The notes under the pieces are model-generated. The model was not told the origin of the DNA, did not search any database, and saw only the letters and a program-made list of their open reading frames with translations. From assembly GCF_001921215.1 (NCBI RefSeq), contig NZ_MSIF01000010.1:186001-250000 (forward strand): a stretch of 64,000 bases of DNA. The letters run 5' to 3'. This DNA comes from Actinophytocola xinjiangensis. Lineage in GTDB: Bacteria; Actinomycetota; Actinomycetes; Mycobacteriales; Pseudonocardiaceae. This document shows positions 1-34,636 of this stretch, piece by piece. The position numbers and the translations under genes are program-made. How positions within the stretch are numbered: position 1 is the stretch's first letter; every line of letters starts with the position of its first letter.

Positions 1-1
1 C

Positions 2-26825
<26,824 letters not shown>

Positions 26826-26829
<4 letters not shown>

Positions 26830-27041
26830 CCAACCCGTTCGAGGACGACAACGCCTCCTTCCACGTGCTGGTGAACGACGAGGGCCAGCACTCGCTGTGG
26901 CCGGCCTTCGCCGAGGTCCCGGCGGGGTGGACGGTCGCGTTCGGACTGGCGCCGCGCCAGGAGTGCCTGGACTACGTCGAGCGCACCTGGACCGACATGC
27001 GCCCCAAATCGCTGATCGCGGCGATGAACCAGAGCGCCTGA
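26826..27041 (+). CDS. MbtH-like protein
   Basis: This 71-residue protein shows the family pattern [19 protein letters not shown] and SLWPAF followed by PAGW, with a conserved C-terminal WTDMRPKSL. MbtH-like proteins bind adenylation domains and are often needed for their folding or activity. The ATG overlaps the synthetase stop (ATGA), so it is co-translated with the enzyme it should serve. Length is normal for the family. It is the last plus-strand gene before a strong hairpin and a convergent gene. Confidence 0.97.
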
Positions 27042-27060
27042 GCCAGACGCCCGATCGACC

Positions 27061-27094
27061 ACCCTCGGGTGCCGCCCGCGCGGCACCCGAGGGT
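27061..27094. terminator. Bidirectional terminator between MbtH and P450 genes
   Basis: A perfect 14-bp stem (ACCCTCGGGTGCCG pairing with CGGCACCCGAGGGT) has a six-base loop, CCCGCG. It sits 20 bases after the MbtH stop and 7 bases before the stop of the convergent P450 gene, so it can end both transcripts. There is no long T-run, which is common in actinobacteria. Confidence 0.85.
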
Positions 27095-27101
27095 TCGGCG
27101 C

Positions 27102-28292
27102 TCAGGCCAGGCGCACCGGCGCGGACTCGTAGCCCCAGATCAGGTTGGAGGCCATCCGCCGGGCGGGCTCGACCGACACGGGCTCGGTGACCCTGGCGGC
27201 CAGCTGCTCGAACATGATCTCCAGCTCCTTGGTGGCCAGGGCCGAGCCGAGGCAGAAGTGGGTGCCGGTGGCGAAGGTCAGGTGCCGTCCGCCGGAGCGT
27301 GTGATGTCGAAGGTGTCCGGGTCGGGGAAGACCGTCTCGTCGCGGTTGCCGGCGGCCAGGAACAGCGCGAGTTCGTCACCGGCCTCGATGCGCACGCCGC
27401 CCAGGTCGGCCGGGGCGCTCGCGGTGCGCAGGACGTGCAGCGCGGGGCTGGTGTAGCGCAGGATCTCCTGCACGGCGGGGGCGAGCAGGCTGGGCTCGGC
27501 GCGCAGCCGCCGCCACTGGTCGGGGTGGTCGACGAAGGCCAGCAGGCCGCCGACGGTGGCGTGCCGGGTGGTCTCGTTGCCGCCGGAGATCAGGCCGTCG
27601 CAGTTGAGGAAGATCTCCTCCTCGGTCAGCGGGCGGTCGTCGACCCGGCCGTTGACCAGTGCGGTGACGATGTCGTCGGCGGGCTCGCGGCGGCGGCGGG
27701 CGGCCAGGTCCTCGTAGTAGGTCAGAATGTCGACGTGCGCCTCGGCCACGGCCATCGGATCCGACTGTTCACCATTCGCGCCGAACGCGGTTCTGGTGCG
27801 GTCGAGCATGAACGGCCAGTCCTGCTTCGGAACGCCGAGCATGTCGCATATCACCGACACCGGCAGCCAGGCGGCGATTTCGGTGAATTCACACGTGGGC
27901 TCCCCGACAGCGCGATCGAGTAACTCGTTCACCGTTGTCCGCATGTTGTCCTCGAGGCGACGTACCATTCGCGGTGTGAAGGCCGAGTTAATGATACGGC
28001 GGAGCTGTCCGTGTTTCGGTGGATCGGTCACGATCAGCATGTTCCCGGCGGACATCGCGGTGGCCTGCGGGGAATGATCCAAACGCATTCCCTGTTCCGA
28101 TCCGAAGGTTGTCGCGTCCTTCAGGACGGTGGTGATCTCCTGGTGGGCGAGGACTGCCCAGAAGTCTCCCCTCGGACGCCGGTTCCGGTGGACCGGCCCG
28201 GTCGCACGAAGCTCTGACCAGCACTTCTCTGCCTGTCCGGCCCGGTAGAGTTCCGGGTCGGACAGGTCGATCGCCTGTACGGGGGTTCCCAC
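27102..28292 (-). CDS. Cytochrome P450, likely NRPS tailoring hydroxylase
   Basis: The 396-residue protein has the P450 landmarks: I-helix motif GGNETTRH, the E-x-x-R of EILRY, and the haem loop FATGTHFCLG with Cys347 as ligand. GGNETTR, in place of the common AGxDTT, is also known in P450s that hydroxylate carrier-bound amino acids (the NovI/NikQ and skyllamycin type), which fits a role beside an NRPS; the substrate is not readable from sequence. The start is GTG at 28292, with a strong AAGGAGG seven bases upstream. It faces the synthetase genes and shares a promoter region with the glycosyltransferase. A TTA leucine codon lies at 27921-27923, which would need the rare bldA-type tRNA. The N-terminal third is less GC-rich than the NRPS genes. 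Confidence 0.95.
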   Translation of the reverse strand: MGTPVQAIDLSDPELYRAGQAEKCWSELRATGPVHRNRRPRGDFWAVLAHQEITTVLKDATTFGSEQGMRLDHSPQATAMSAGNMLIVTDPPKHGQLRRIINSAFTPRMVRRLEDNMRTTVNELLDRAVGEPTCEFTEIAAWLPVSVICDMLGVPKQDWPFMLDRTRTAFGANGEQSDPMAVAEAHVDILTYYEDLAARRRREPADDIVTALVNGRVDDRPLTEEEIFLNCDGLISGGNETTRHATVGGLLAFVDHPDQWRRLRAEPSLLAPAVQEILRYTSPALHVLRTASAPADLGGVRIEAGDELALFLAAGNRDETVFPDPDTFDITRSGGRHLTFATGTHFCLGSALATKELEIMFEQLAARVTEPVSVEPARRMASNLIWGYESAPVRLA

Positions 28293-28644
28293 GGGCGGTC
28301 CTCCTTCTGCTTGTACTTGGCGATCTCATTAAACCGGTCGCACGGTTGCTTTCGCGCCCGCGATTCAAGGGCTTGAAAACAGGTGACGGTTCAATTAGTT
28401 CGCCCAAGGTGCACGGTTGACTACAGCTGGGCCCGGTAGCATGCTGTAATCGTGCCGCCGCGTGTGACCGCGAGTATGCCCTGAATGGAGTAACCCGGAA
28501 GTATCTACTTCTGGCAGAGAGTGTTGGACTCGCCTTGCTGGTCCCCCAATGGACTGGTACGGTCCCCGTTGATGAGTGACTAGTCGCTCTCGTTGGGGCG
28601 AAATGAATGATTCTCACTCATCGGTCGCATTGGGGGAGTGAGAT
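28293..28644. promoter_or_regulatory. Divergent intergenic region between P450 and glycosyltransferase
   Basis: These 352 bases contain no convincing gene and are visibly richer in A and T than the synthetase genes. For the plus strand there is a TTGACT at 28417-28422 followed after 17 bases by CATGCT, a weak -35/-10 pair. A long inverted repeat lies close to the glycosyltransferase start and is listed separately. As the only promoter region between two likely tailoring genes, and near a LysR-type DNA-binding protein gene, it is a natural target for cluster control; that is inference. Confidence 0.5.
28571..28622. repeat. 9-bp perfect inverted repeat upstream of glycosyltransferase
   Basis: GATGAGTGA at 28571-28579 is the exact reverse complement of TCACTCATC at 28614-28622, with 34 bases between. 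The right arm ends 22 bases before the GTG start, so this could be an operator or a hairpin in the 5' leader. No known family motif is recognised. Confidence 0.6.
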
Positions 28645-29967
28645 GTGAAGGTAATTGTCTATGCCTACGGCAGTCGTGGCGACGTGCAGCCGTACCTGGC
28701 CCTGGCGACGGCACTGAATGCCGCCGGCCACCACGCGGTGCTGAGCGCACCCCGGATGTACGAGTCGTTCGTCACCGGCCACGGCGTCGAATTCGCGCCA
28801 CGGAACGACGAGTACCTTCGGCTGCTCGACGACCCCGAGGTGCGCGACGTCCAGCAACGGGCGAACGGGCGCAAGGGAAACCCGAAGGATCTCCAGGACA
28901 AAATCGACGCGGTGCGTGCCAGGAAGAACGAACTGGTGACCCGGGTCTACCCGATCATGCTGGACGACCTGGCCACCGCGGCTGGTTCGGACGCCGATCT
29001 CATCGTGCACCAGTACAGCGGTATCGACCAGGCGCACCACGTCGCGGAAAAACTCGGCATACCGTCGGTACTGGCCGTGCAGCACCCGAATTTCGTGCCC
29101 TCCCGGCATTACCCGAGCGTTGCCGTGAAGCCGGGCGCGAAACTGCCTGGATTCCTGAACCGGCTCAGCCACGTCCCGACCCGCGACGCCGTCGACAAGA
29201 AGGGCAAGCTGTTCGTCGACGACTGGCGCACCAACCGTCTCGGCCTGCCGGCGAGAAAGGGGCAGCACAACCGCCTGCGCCGCGCCGACGGCGCCGTCGT
29301 CCCCTTCCTGCACGCGTTCAGCCGCCATTTCGTGGCCCCCGCGCCGGACTGGCCCTCGACCGTGCACACCACCGGCTTCTGGTTCCTGCGCGACGAGTCC
29401 GCCTGGACCCCGCCCGCCGCCCTGGAGGCCTTCCTGTCGGCCGGTGACCGGCCCGTGGCGATCGGCTTCGGCAGCCTCGTCGGCCCCGACCCCGCCGCCA
29501 CCGGCGCGCTGGTCACGCAGGCCGTGCGCTCGGCCGGCGTCCGCGCCGTCGTCGTCACCGGCTGGGGCGGCATCGAGATCACCGATCCCGGCGACGACCT
29601 GCTGGTCATCGAGCAGGCCCCGTACGACTGGCTGTTTCCCAGGGTGGCGGCCTCGGTCCACGCCGGCGGCATCGGCACCATCAGCGCCGCGCTGTCGGCC
29701 GGACTGCCCCAGGTGGCCTGCCCGTTCCACGACGAGCAGCTGATGTGGAGCCAGTTGGCGCATCGCCACGGCGCCGCCCCGGCGCCGCTGCGCCAACGCG
29801 ACCTCACTGTCGAGAACCTGACCGCCGCGATTCGCCAGGTGCGGGACACGCCCGGCTACCGCGACGCGGCCAGTGCGCTCGGTGCCAGGATCCGTTCGGA
29901 GTCCGGGGCGCGGGAGGCGGTCCGTGTTCTTGACGGAATCGTCGCGAAAACCGGTACGAGGAGTTGA
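28645..29967 (+). CDS. GT1-family glycosyltransferase (glycopeptide/sterol type)
   Basis: The 440-residue protein has the two-domain GT-B layout. The N-terminus VIVYAYGSRGDVQPYLALA is the acceptor-domain start typical of GT1 enzymes such as vancomycin-group and sterol glycosyltransferases. The C-terminal donor site includes HAGGIGTISAALSAGLP and PFHDEQ, the loop that holds the nucleotide-sugar. It probably transfers a sugar to the peptide product; no deoxysugar genes are in the window, so the sugar is unknown. The start is GTG at 28645 behind a GGGGGAG. It is divergent from the P450 and followed, after a probable terminator, by the mini-LysR gene. Confidence 0.93.
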   Translation: MKVIVYAYGSRGDVQPYLALATALNAAGHHAVLSAPRMYESFVTGHGVEFAPRNDEYLRLLDDPEVRDVQQRANGRKGNPKDLQDKIDAVRARKNELVTRVYPIMLDDLATAAGSDADLIVHQYSGIDQAHHVAEKLGIPSVLAVQHPNFVPSRHYPSVAVKPGAKLPGFLNRLSHVPTRDAVDKKGKLFVDDWRTNRLGLPARKGQHNRLRRADGAVVPFLHAFSRHFVAPAPDWPSTVHTTGFWFLRDESAWTPPAALEAFLSAGDRPVAIGFGSLVGPDPAATGALVTQAVRSAGVRAVVVTGWGGIEITDPGDDLLVIEQAPYDWLFPRVAASVHAGGIGTISAALSAGLPQVACPFHDEQLMWSQLAHRHGAAPAPLRQRDLTVENLTAAIRQVRDTPGYRDAASALGARIRSESGAREAVRVLDGIVAKTGTRS

Positions 29968-29992
29968 TGGATTCGATACTCTTCTGGTGGGG

Positions 29993-30017
29993 CCGGCCCT
30001 GAGGGTCGGTAAGTTTT
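29993..30017 (+). terminator. Probable intrinsic terminator after glycosyltransferase
   Basis: CCGGCCC pairs with GGGTCGG (one G-T pair) around a TGA loop and is followed by TAAGTTTT. It lies 25 bases after the glycosyltransferase stop, in the 86-base gap before the LysR-type gene. Confidence 0.55.
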
Positions 30018-30053
30018 GGGGATCTCGACAAAAAAGTGGGGAAAGGCTGCGGA

Positions 30054-30410
30054 ATGCAGATTCGGGAACTGCGCGCGTTCGTCGCGATAGCGGACGCTGG
30101 CAGGATGGATGTTGCCGCAAGGCATCTGGGGTACTCTCAGCCAGCGATCAGCTATCAAATCAAATGCCTTGAACGGGAATTCCAGGTCAGATTATTCAGG
30201 CGTGCGCCAACTGGTGCCCGCCTGACCAGAGAAGGCGAAATGATCCTGCCTTCGGCGCGCGCGATTCTGGCGATCGTGGACAGTATCAAACCCGGTGTCG
30301 GTAGCGATCCTTCCGTCGATGGGTTCGAGTGGGCCAACAGTAAGATCAACATGGCCAACAAGAGATTCGAGATGTCCGAGGTCGAGGAACGGGCCGCCGC
30401 TACTCAGTAG
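30054..30410 (+). CDS. Stand-alone LysR-type DNA-binding domain (mini-LTTR)
   Basis: Residues 1-60 form a LysR winged helix: MQIRELRAFVAIADAGRMD, then AARHLGYSQPAISYQIKCLE, then FRRAPTGARLTREGE. Full regulators are about 300 residues with a co-inducer domain; this one stops at 118 residues after the linker helix and a short tail rich in Asn, Glu and Ala. I found no continuation of the effector domain in another frame downstream. The ATG at 30054 is preferred over an in-frame GTG at 30036 because family homology begins there. A TTA codon sits at 30192-30194. It could be a real small regulator (dimerising through its linker helix and acting without a ligand) or the remnant of a truncated gene. 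The codon pattern looks intact. Confidence 0.85.
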   Translation: MQIRELRAFVAIADAGRMDVAARHLGYSQPAISYQIKCLEREFQVRLFRRAPTGARLTREGEMILPSARAILAIVDSIKPGVGSDPSVDGFEWANSKINMANKRFEMSEVEERAAATQ

Positions 30411-30585
30411 CTCTGTTCCCTGGTAGTGGTCGTGCTGGGTCCGGGGCGTTGGGGTGCTGCCGTGGACCCACACCACCAGGGCGGGGGCAACACCGCCCTG
30501 CACGATCAACCACGAGCCATCGCATCGCCCGCCGGGCCCCTGTGCTTCCATCAGTCGACCATGCCCCCCAGTGTTCGGATCGCGA

Positions 30586-32562
30586 ATGTCAGCTGTCCTG
30601 TTCGGTCTGCTCACGCTCCCGCTCTACCTGGCGATGCTCTGGCCCCTGGTCGTCGCGTCCCGCCGGGTACTGGGGATGCGGATCGGCACGGTGCGCGCAC
30701 TGGTCGGTGCCCTGATCGGCTGGGTCGTGGCCGTCCGGCTCGCCTATCTGCTCTCCGAACCGCTCGAACGGTCCCCCAACCTGGTCTTCGGCCTGCTGAT
30801 GCCGATCGCCGGGTGCGCGTTCCTCGGTACGCTGATCTTCCTGTTCCTGGCCGAGATGGCGATCCCGAGCGGCGGACGCCTCGGGATCGTGGGTCGGATC
30901 CGGTCCCTGCGCCGCCGTGTCTCCCGGGCCCGGCGCTACTCGCAGGTGAGCCGGATCGCGATGAAGCACGGCATCGGGCCCTACCTCGTGGGCCGGAAGG
31001 GACCTGACGGCACGCGACACGCCGTCCTCGCCCGATCGTTCCGGCGCGCGTTGGAGGACTCCGGTGTCACGTTCGTGAAGCTCGGGCAGGTCCTGTCCAC
31101 CCGCCAGGATCTGCTCCCGCCGGTGTTCATCGACGAACTCTCCCGCCTCCAGGACCAGGTGCCGCCGGCCCCGTTCGCCGAGGTCGAGAAGGAGCTGACC
31201 GAGGAACTGGGCAGGCCGGTGGACGAGGTGTTCGCCGAGTTCGACCGTGAACCGCTCGCCGCCGCGTCGATCGCGCAGGTGCACCGGGCCCGGTTGCACA
31301 GCGGTGAGGACGTCGTCGTCAAGGTTCGGCGGCCGGGGTTGGACCGGATCGTCGATCGGGACCTGGACATCATTCGGCGGGTCGCGCGGTCGTTGCAGCT
31401 GCGCGCCCGGTGGGCCAGTTCCCTCGGCGTGGTCGACCTCGCCGAGGGGTTCGCGGACGCGTTGACCGAGGAACTCGACTTCCGGCGGGAGGCGCGCAAC
31501 ATCGCGGCCGTCGCCGCCGCCGACACCGGGGCCGACGTCGCCGTTCCGGTGGTGCACGCCGAACTCTCGGGCGAGCGGGTGCTGGTGATGGACCGGCTGG
31601 TCGGCGAGCCGCTGCGCGCGGCGGCCGGCGGCGTCGACCGGGAGCGGCGGGCCTCGCTGGCCGCGTCGCTGCTCGACTGTCTGCTCCGGCAGGTGCTGCT
31701 GCACGGCATCTTCCACGCCGACCCGCACCCCGGCAACGTCCTGCTGCTGCCCGACGGCCGCCTCGGGCTGCTCGACTTCGGCTCGGTCGGCCGGCTGGAC
31801 ACCGGGCTGCGCGACGGGCTGCGCGACGTGTTCGCCGCCATGGACCGGGGGGACGCCGCCGGACTGCGCGACGGGCTGCTGGCCGTCGTGGACCGTCCGG
31901 ACGAGATCGACGAGCACCGGCTCGAACGGGCGCTGGGCACGATGTTGGCCAAGCACCTCGCCGACGGCAACCCGCCGGACATCGCGATGTTCACCGACAT
32001 GTTCACGCTGATCACCGAGTTCCGGCTGGCCGTCCCGCCGCCGATCGCCGCCGTGTTCCGCGCGCTGGCGACCGCCGAGGGGACGCTCACCCTGCTCTCC
32101 CCGGGCTTCGACATCCTCGCCGAGTCGCGCGCGTTCGCCGCCGGTCTCGTGGCCGAGAAGCTCCACCCCGACACCATGCGCCGCACCATGACCAACGAGC
32201 TGGTCGCGATGCTCCCCGTCCTGCGCCGGCTTCCGCGCCGCATCGACCGGGTCACCTCCGCGCTCGAACACGGCCGGCTGTCGGTCAACATCCGCCTGTT
32301 CGCCGACGAACGCGACCGCAACGTCGTCACCGGCCTGCTCCACGAACTGCTGCTGGCCTTCACCGGCACCGCCACCGGCCTGATGGCGGTGCTCCTGCTC
32401 GCCAGCGAGAGCGGCCCCAAGGTCACCGACGACGTGACCCTCCACCAGGTCCTTGGCTACAACCTGCTGGTCGTCAGCGCCATGCTCGGCCTGCGCCTGC
32501 TGTTCGTCGTCTTCCGCGCCCAGCGCGGCCGGGTCGTGCGACAACAGGGCAGTGGCCAGTGA
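30586..32562 (+). CDS. UbiB/ABC1-family atypical kinase, membrane protein
   Basis: The protein is about 658 residues long. It has N-terminal membrane segments ([33 protein letters not shown] and a third near [15 protein letters not shown]) and two more at the C-terminus. The UbiB kinase core shows KLGQVLSTR, the alanine-rich loop AAASIAQVH in place of a glycine loop, VVVKVRRPG, the catalytic loop HADPHPGN and the metal-binding LLDFG. The family supports quinone and isoprenoid lipid metabolism through an ATPase activity; the partner here is unknown. I chose the ATG at 30586 because the membrane segments start there and the longer frame upstream is low-complexity. The gene is separated by 175 bases from the mini-LysR and probably lies outside the peptide cluster. 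Confidence 0.92.
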   Translation: MSAVLFGLLTLPLYLAMLWPLVVASRRVLGMRIGTVRALVGALIGWVVAVRLAYLLSEPLERSPNLVFGLLMPIAGCAFLGTLIFLFLAEMAIPSGGRLGIVGRIRSLRRRVSRARRYSQVSRIAMKHGIGPYLVGRKGPDGTRHAVLARSFRRALEDSGVTFVKLGQVLSTRQDLLPPVFIDELSRLQDQVPPAPFAEVEKELTEELGRPVDEVFAEFDREPLAAASIAQVHRARLHSGEDVVVKVRRPGLDRIVDRDLDIIRRVARSLQLRARWASSLGVVDLAEGFADALTEELDFRREARNIAAVAAADTGADVAVPVVHAELSGERVLVMDRLVGEPLRAAAGGVDRERRASLAASLLDCLLRQVLLHGIFHADPHPGNVLLLPDGRLGLLDFGSVGRLDTGLRDGLRDVFAAMDRGDAAGLRDGLLAVVDRPDEIDEHRLERALGTMLAKHLADGNPPDIAMFTDMFTLITEFRLAVPPPIAAVFRALATAEGTLTLLSPGFDILAESRAFAAGLVAEKLHPDTMRRTMTNELVAMLPVLRRLPRRIDRVTSALEHGRLSVNIRLFADERDRNVVTGLLHELLLAFTGTATGLMAVLLLASESGPKVTDDVTLHQVLGYNLLVVSAMLGLRLLFVVFRAQRGRVVRQQGSGQ

Positions 32563-32590
32563 GCCGCCGGCCCCGGGCTACCGTGCGGGG

Positions 32591-32806
32591 ATGGCGGTGA
32601 AGAGTTGCTCCTCGTGCGGACACGACAGCCTCGAACCGGGCTTCCTGGCCGACCGGGGCTCGCCCAACGGGGCGTTCGCACAGTGGTTCCGGGGCGCGTT
32701 GGAGACCGGCGCGTTCGGCGGGGCCAAACGGCTGGGCCGGGAGTACGTCGCCGTGCATGCCTATCGGTGTACGCGGTGCCACCACCTGGACCTGTTCACC
32801 GAGTGA
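32591..32806 (+). CDS. Small zinc-ribbon protein
   Basis: The 71-residue protein has a CSSCG knuckle near the N-terminus and CTRC near the C-terminus, the four cysteines of a zinc ribbon, with a basic middle (AKRLGREYV). No signal peptide is visible. It starts 28 bases after the kinase stop and is probably co-transcribed with it. Similar small proteins are common in actinobacteria and their role is unknown. The short length and clear CxxC pairs make it real despite a weak ribosome site. Confidence 0.75.
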   Translation: MAVKSCSSCGHDSLEPGFLADRGSPNGAFAQWFRGALETGAFGGAKRLGREYVAVHAYRCTRCHHLDLFTE

Positions 32807-32857
32807 CCGTAGCGAGAATGTAGGTCCGGAGGTAGGCGCCCGGCCGACGATGGCGCC

Positions 32858-33694
32858 ATGGCCCCTCGACTCAGCCGCCGTGGAGTGCTTCTCGCGGTGC
32901 CGGCGACCCTGCTGCTGCCGTGGCCGGCGGCGGCCCGCGCGGCCCGCGCGGCCGGCGCCGACATGGAACTCGTCGTCCTGGCCGCGCAGTGCGACCCGGT
33001 CAAGACCGGCACCGGGCTGACTCCCGGCGCGGGGCCGAGCGTCACGCTCGTCGAACAGGCCCTGGCCGACCTGGGCTTTCTCTCGTCCGCCTATGTTGAC
33101 GGGCATTTCGGGACCGCCACCCGGGCCGCCTACGGACGCTTCCAGCAGTCCCTTGGCTACACCGGGCCGGACGCCAACGGGTTCCCCGGCCGGGCCTCGT
33201 TCGTCGCCCTCGCCGAAGGACGTTATCCGGTGACCCGGCTGATCACGCCGGGGGCGCGCACCACCCACCAGGGCTTCCCGTTCAACGCGCGCACCGTCGC
33301 CATGCTCACCGAGGCGCGGCGCCTGGCGGGGGTGCCGTTCGTCGTCGAGCAGGGCTCGTACTCGCCGGGGGAGGACCCGACCTCGGCCGGCACGCACGAC
33401 GGCGGCGGCGCGGTCGACCTGGACGCCGAGGCGCTGACCGCCGCGCAGCGCACGGCCGCGGTCACGGCGCTGCGCCGGGTGGGGTTCGCGGCGTGGCTGC
33501 GCCGCCCGGCCCAGGGGGACTGGCCGCTGCACATCCACGCGGTGGCCGTCAACGACACCGACCTGTCCACCCCGGCGCAGGACCAGGTCGGCGACTACTA
33601 CCTCGGCCGCAACGGGCTCGCCAACAACGGGCCCGACGACGGACCGACGGTGCCGAAGGTGACCTGGGAGGAGTACCGCCGGGCCACCAGCTAA
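32858..33694 (+). CDS. Secreted peptidoglycan-binding / M15-like carboxypeptidase
   Basis: The 278-residue protein begins with a Tat-type signal (SRRGVLL followed by a hydrophobic stretch and AAA-rich cleavage region). Residues 60-110 resemble a peptidoglycan-binding domain (VEQALADLGFL, YVDGHFGTATRAAYGRFQ). The C-terminal part has GTHDGGGAVDLD and HIHAV, which match the HxxGxAxD and HxH zinc-ligand pattern of M15-type D-Ala-D-Ala carboxypeptidases. It should act on the cell wall outside the membrane. The neighbouring gene also codes for a secreted wall-hydrolase-like protein, so the two may work together. Confidence 0.85.
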   Translation: MAPRLSRRGVLLAVPATLLLPWPAAARAARAAGADMELVVLAAQCDPVKTGTGLTPGAGPSVTLVEQALADLGFLSSAYVDGHFGTATRAAYGRFQQSLGYTGPDANGFPGRASFVALAEGRYPVTRLITPGARTTHQGFPFNARTVAMLTEARRLAGVPFVVEQGSYSPGEDPTSAGTHDGGGAVDLDAEALTAAQRTAAVTALRRVGFAAWLRRPAQGDWPLHIHAVAVNDTDLSTPAQDQVGDYYLGRNGLANNGPDDGPTVPKVTWEEYRRATS

Positions 33695-33722
33695 CCAACC
33701 CTGCACCAGATTGGAAGTCAGC

Positions 33723-34583
33723 ATGAGACTGCGTTGGAAGGCCGGGGCGGTGGCGGCCGCGGTGGCCGCGCTCGTCGCGGCCGGGGTCACGCTGGTGACG
33801 ACACCCGCCGCCGCCGCGGCGCGCGACGGTGTCTGCGACTCAGGAGAGTTCTGCTTCTACTACAACAGCGACAACGCCGGCTCGATCTCCGACCACGCCG
33901 GCTCGCTGTCCGACTACGGCACCACCCAGCCCAGCTGCTACGAGTTCAAGGGCCCGGGCAACGGGCAGGGCCAGTGCATCAAGAACAACGCGGCCTCGGT
34001 GTGGAACCGCAGCGGCGGGACCGTGCGGGTGTACTACAACACCGGCTACGGCGGCACGTCGCAGGACTTCGGGTCCGGTGCCAAGGGCAACCTGAACTCC
34101 ACGATGAAGAACAACAACGCCTCCCACCAGTTCAACCCGGGCAGCAGCGGCCAGTTCTGGCTGCCGTTCCCGTGCGGTGAGACCTGGGAGGCCGGCACCC
34201 GCACCGGGCACAGCCCGGCCAACGCGGTCGACTTCAACCACTACCCGGACGACCTCAACTGGATGGTCTACGCCTCCGCGCCCGGCACCGTGTCGGTCGT
34301 CGGCAACACCGGCGGCACCTCCTACGGCCGCTACATCGTGATCAACCACTCCGGCGGCTACCAGACCCTCTACGCGCACCTGAACTCGCAGAACGTGTCG
34401 GTCGGCCAGAACGTCACGGAGAAGACGATGATCGGCCGGGTCGGCTCCACCGGCGGCTCCACCGGACCGCACCTGCACTACGAGCAGAAGCGCAACGGTT
34501 CGGTGCTCCAGGTCAAGTTCCGTGACGGCAACCCCGTCTACTGGGGCAAGACCAACCTGCGCCGCACCACCAACTGTCCCTGA
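33723..34583 (+). CDS. Secreted M23 metallopeptidase with I36-type N-terminal domain
   Basis: The protein is about 286 residues long with a signal peptide (RLRWKAGAVAAAVAALV then TPAAAAA). The first mature domain, GVCDSGEFCFYYN to SVWNRSGGTVRVYYN, has the cysteine and aromatic pattern of the peptidase-inhibitor I36 / beta-gamma-crystallin-like family. The second domain is an M23 endopeptidase: a His-Asp pair in GHSPANAVDFN, then YGRYIVINH, YAHL and HLHYEQ. M23 enzymes cut peptide cross-links in peptidoglycan. The ATG at 33723 is preferred, with GGAAG five bases upstream. It follows the M15-like gene by 28 bases and ends before a strong hairpin. Confidence 0.9.
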   Translation: MRLRWKAGAVAAAVAALVAAGVTLVTTPAAAAARDGVCDSGEFCFYYNSDNAGSISDHAGSLSDYGTTQPSCYEFKGPGNGQGQCIKNNAASVWNRSGGTVRVYYNTGYGGTSQDFGSGAKGNLNSTMKNNNASHQFNPGSSGQFWLPFPCGETWEAGTRTGHSPANAVDFNHYPDDLNWMVYASAPGTVSVVGNTGGTSYGRYIVINHSGGYQTLYAHLNSQNVSVGQNVTEKTMIGRVGSTGGSTGPHLHYEQKRNGSVLQVKFRDGNPVYWGKTNLRRTTNCP

Positions 34584-34594
34584 TCCTCTCCACC

Positions 34595-34633
34595 GGCCGA
34601 TGGTCGCCCGTCCCCCACCGGCGGCCATCGGCC
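34595..34633. terminator. Bidirectional terminator between M23 peptidase and SARP genes
   Basis: GGCCGATGGTCGCC (34595-34608) pairs with GGCGGCCATCGGCC (34620-34633) with a single T-G pair and an 11-base loop. It lies between two convergent genes. Confidence 0.8.
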
Positions 34634-34636
34634 CTC

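Noticed and set aside
30417-30476. Imperfect hairpin after the mini-LysR gene (CCCTGGT and ACCAGGG arms)
   Set aside because: The stem is interrupted and has no T-run; support is too weak for a feature.
30454-30585. Longer start for the UbiB-like kinase
   Set aside because: The extra 44 residues are Pro/His/Ser-rich and unlike the family; the membrane segments begin after the ATG at 30586.
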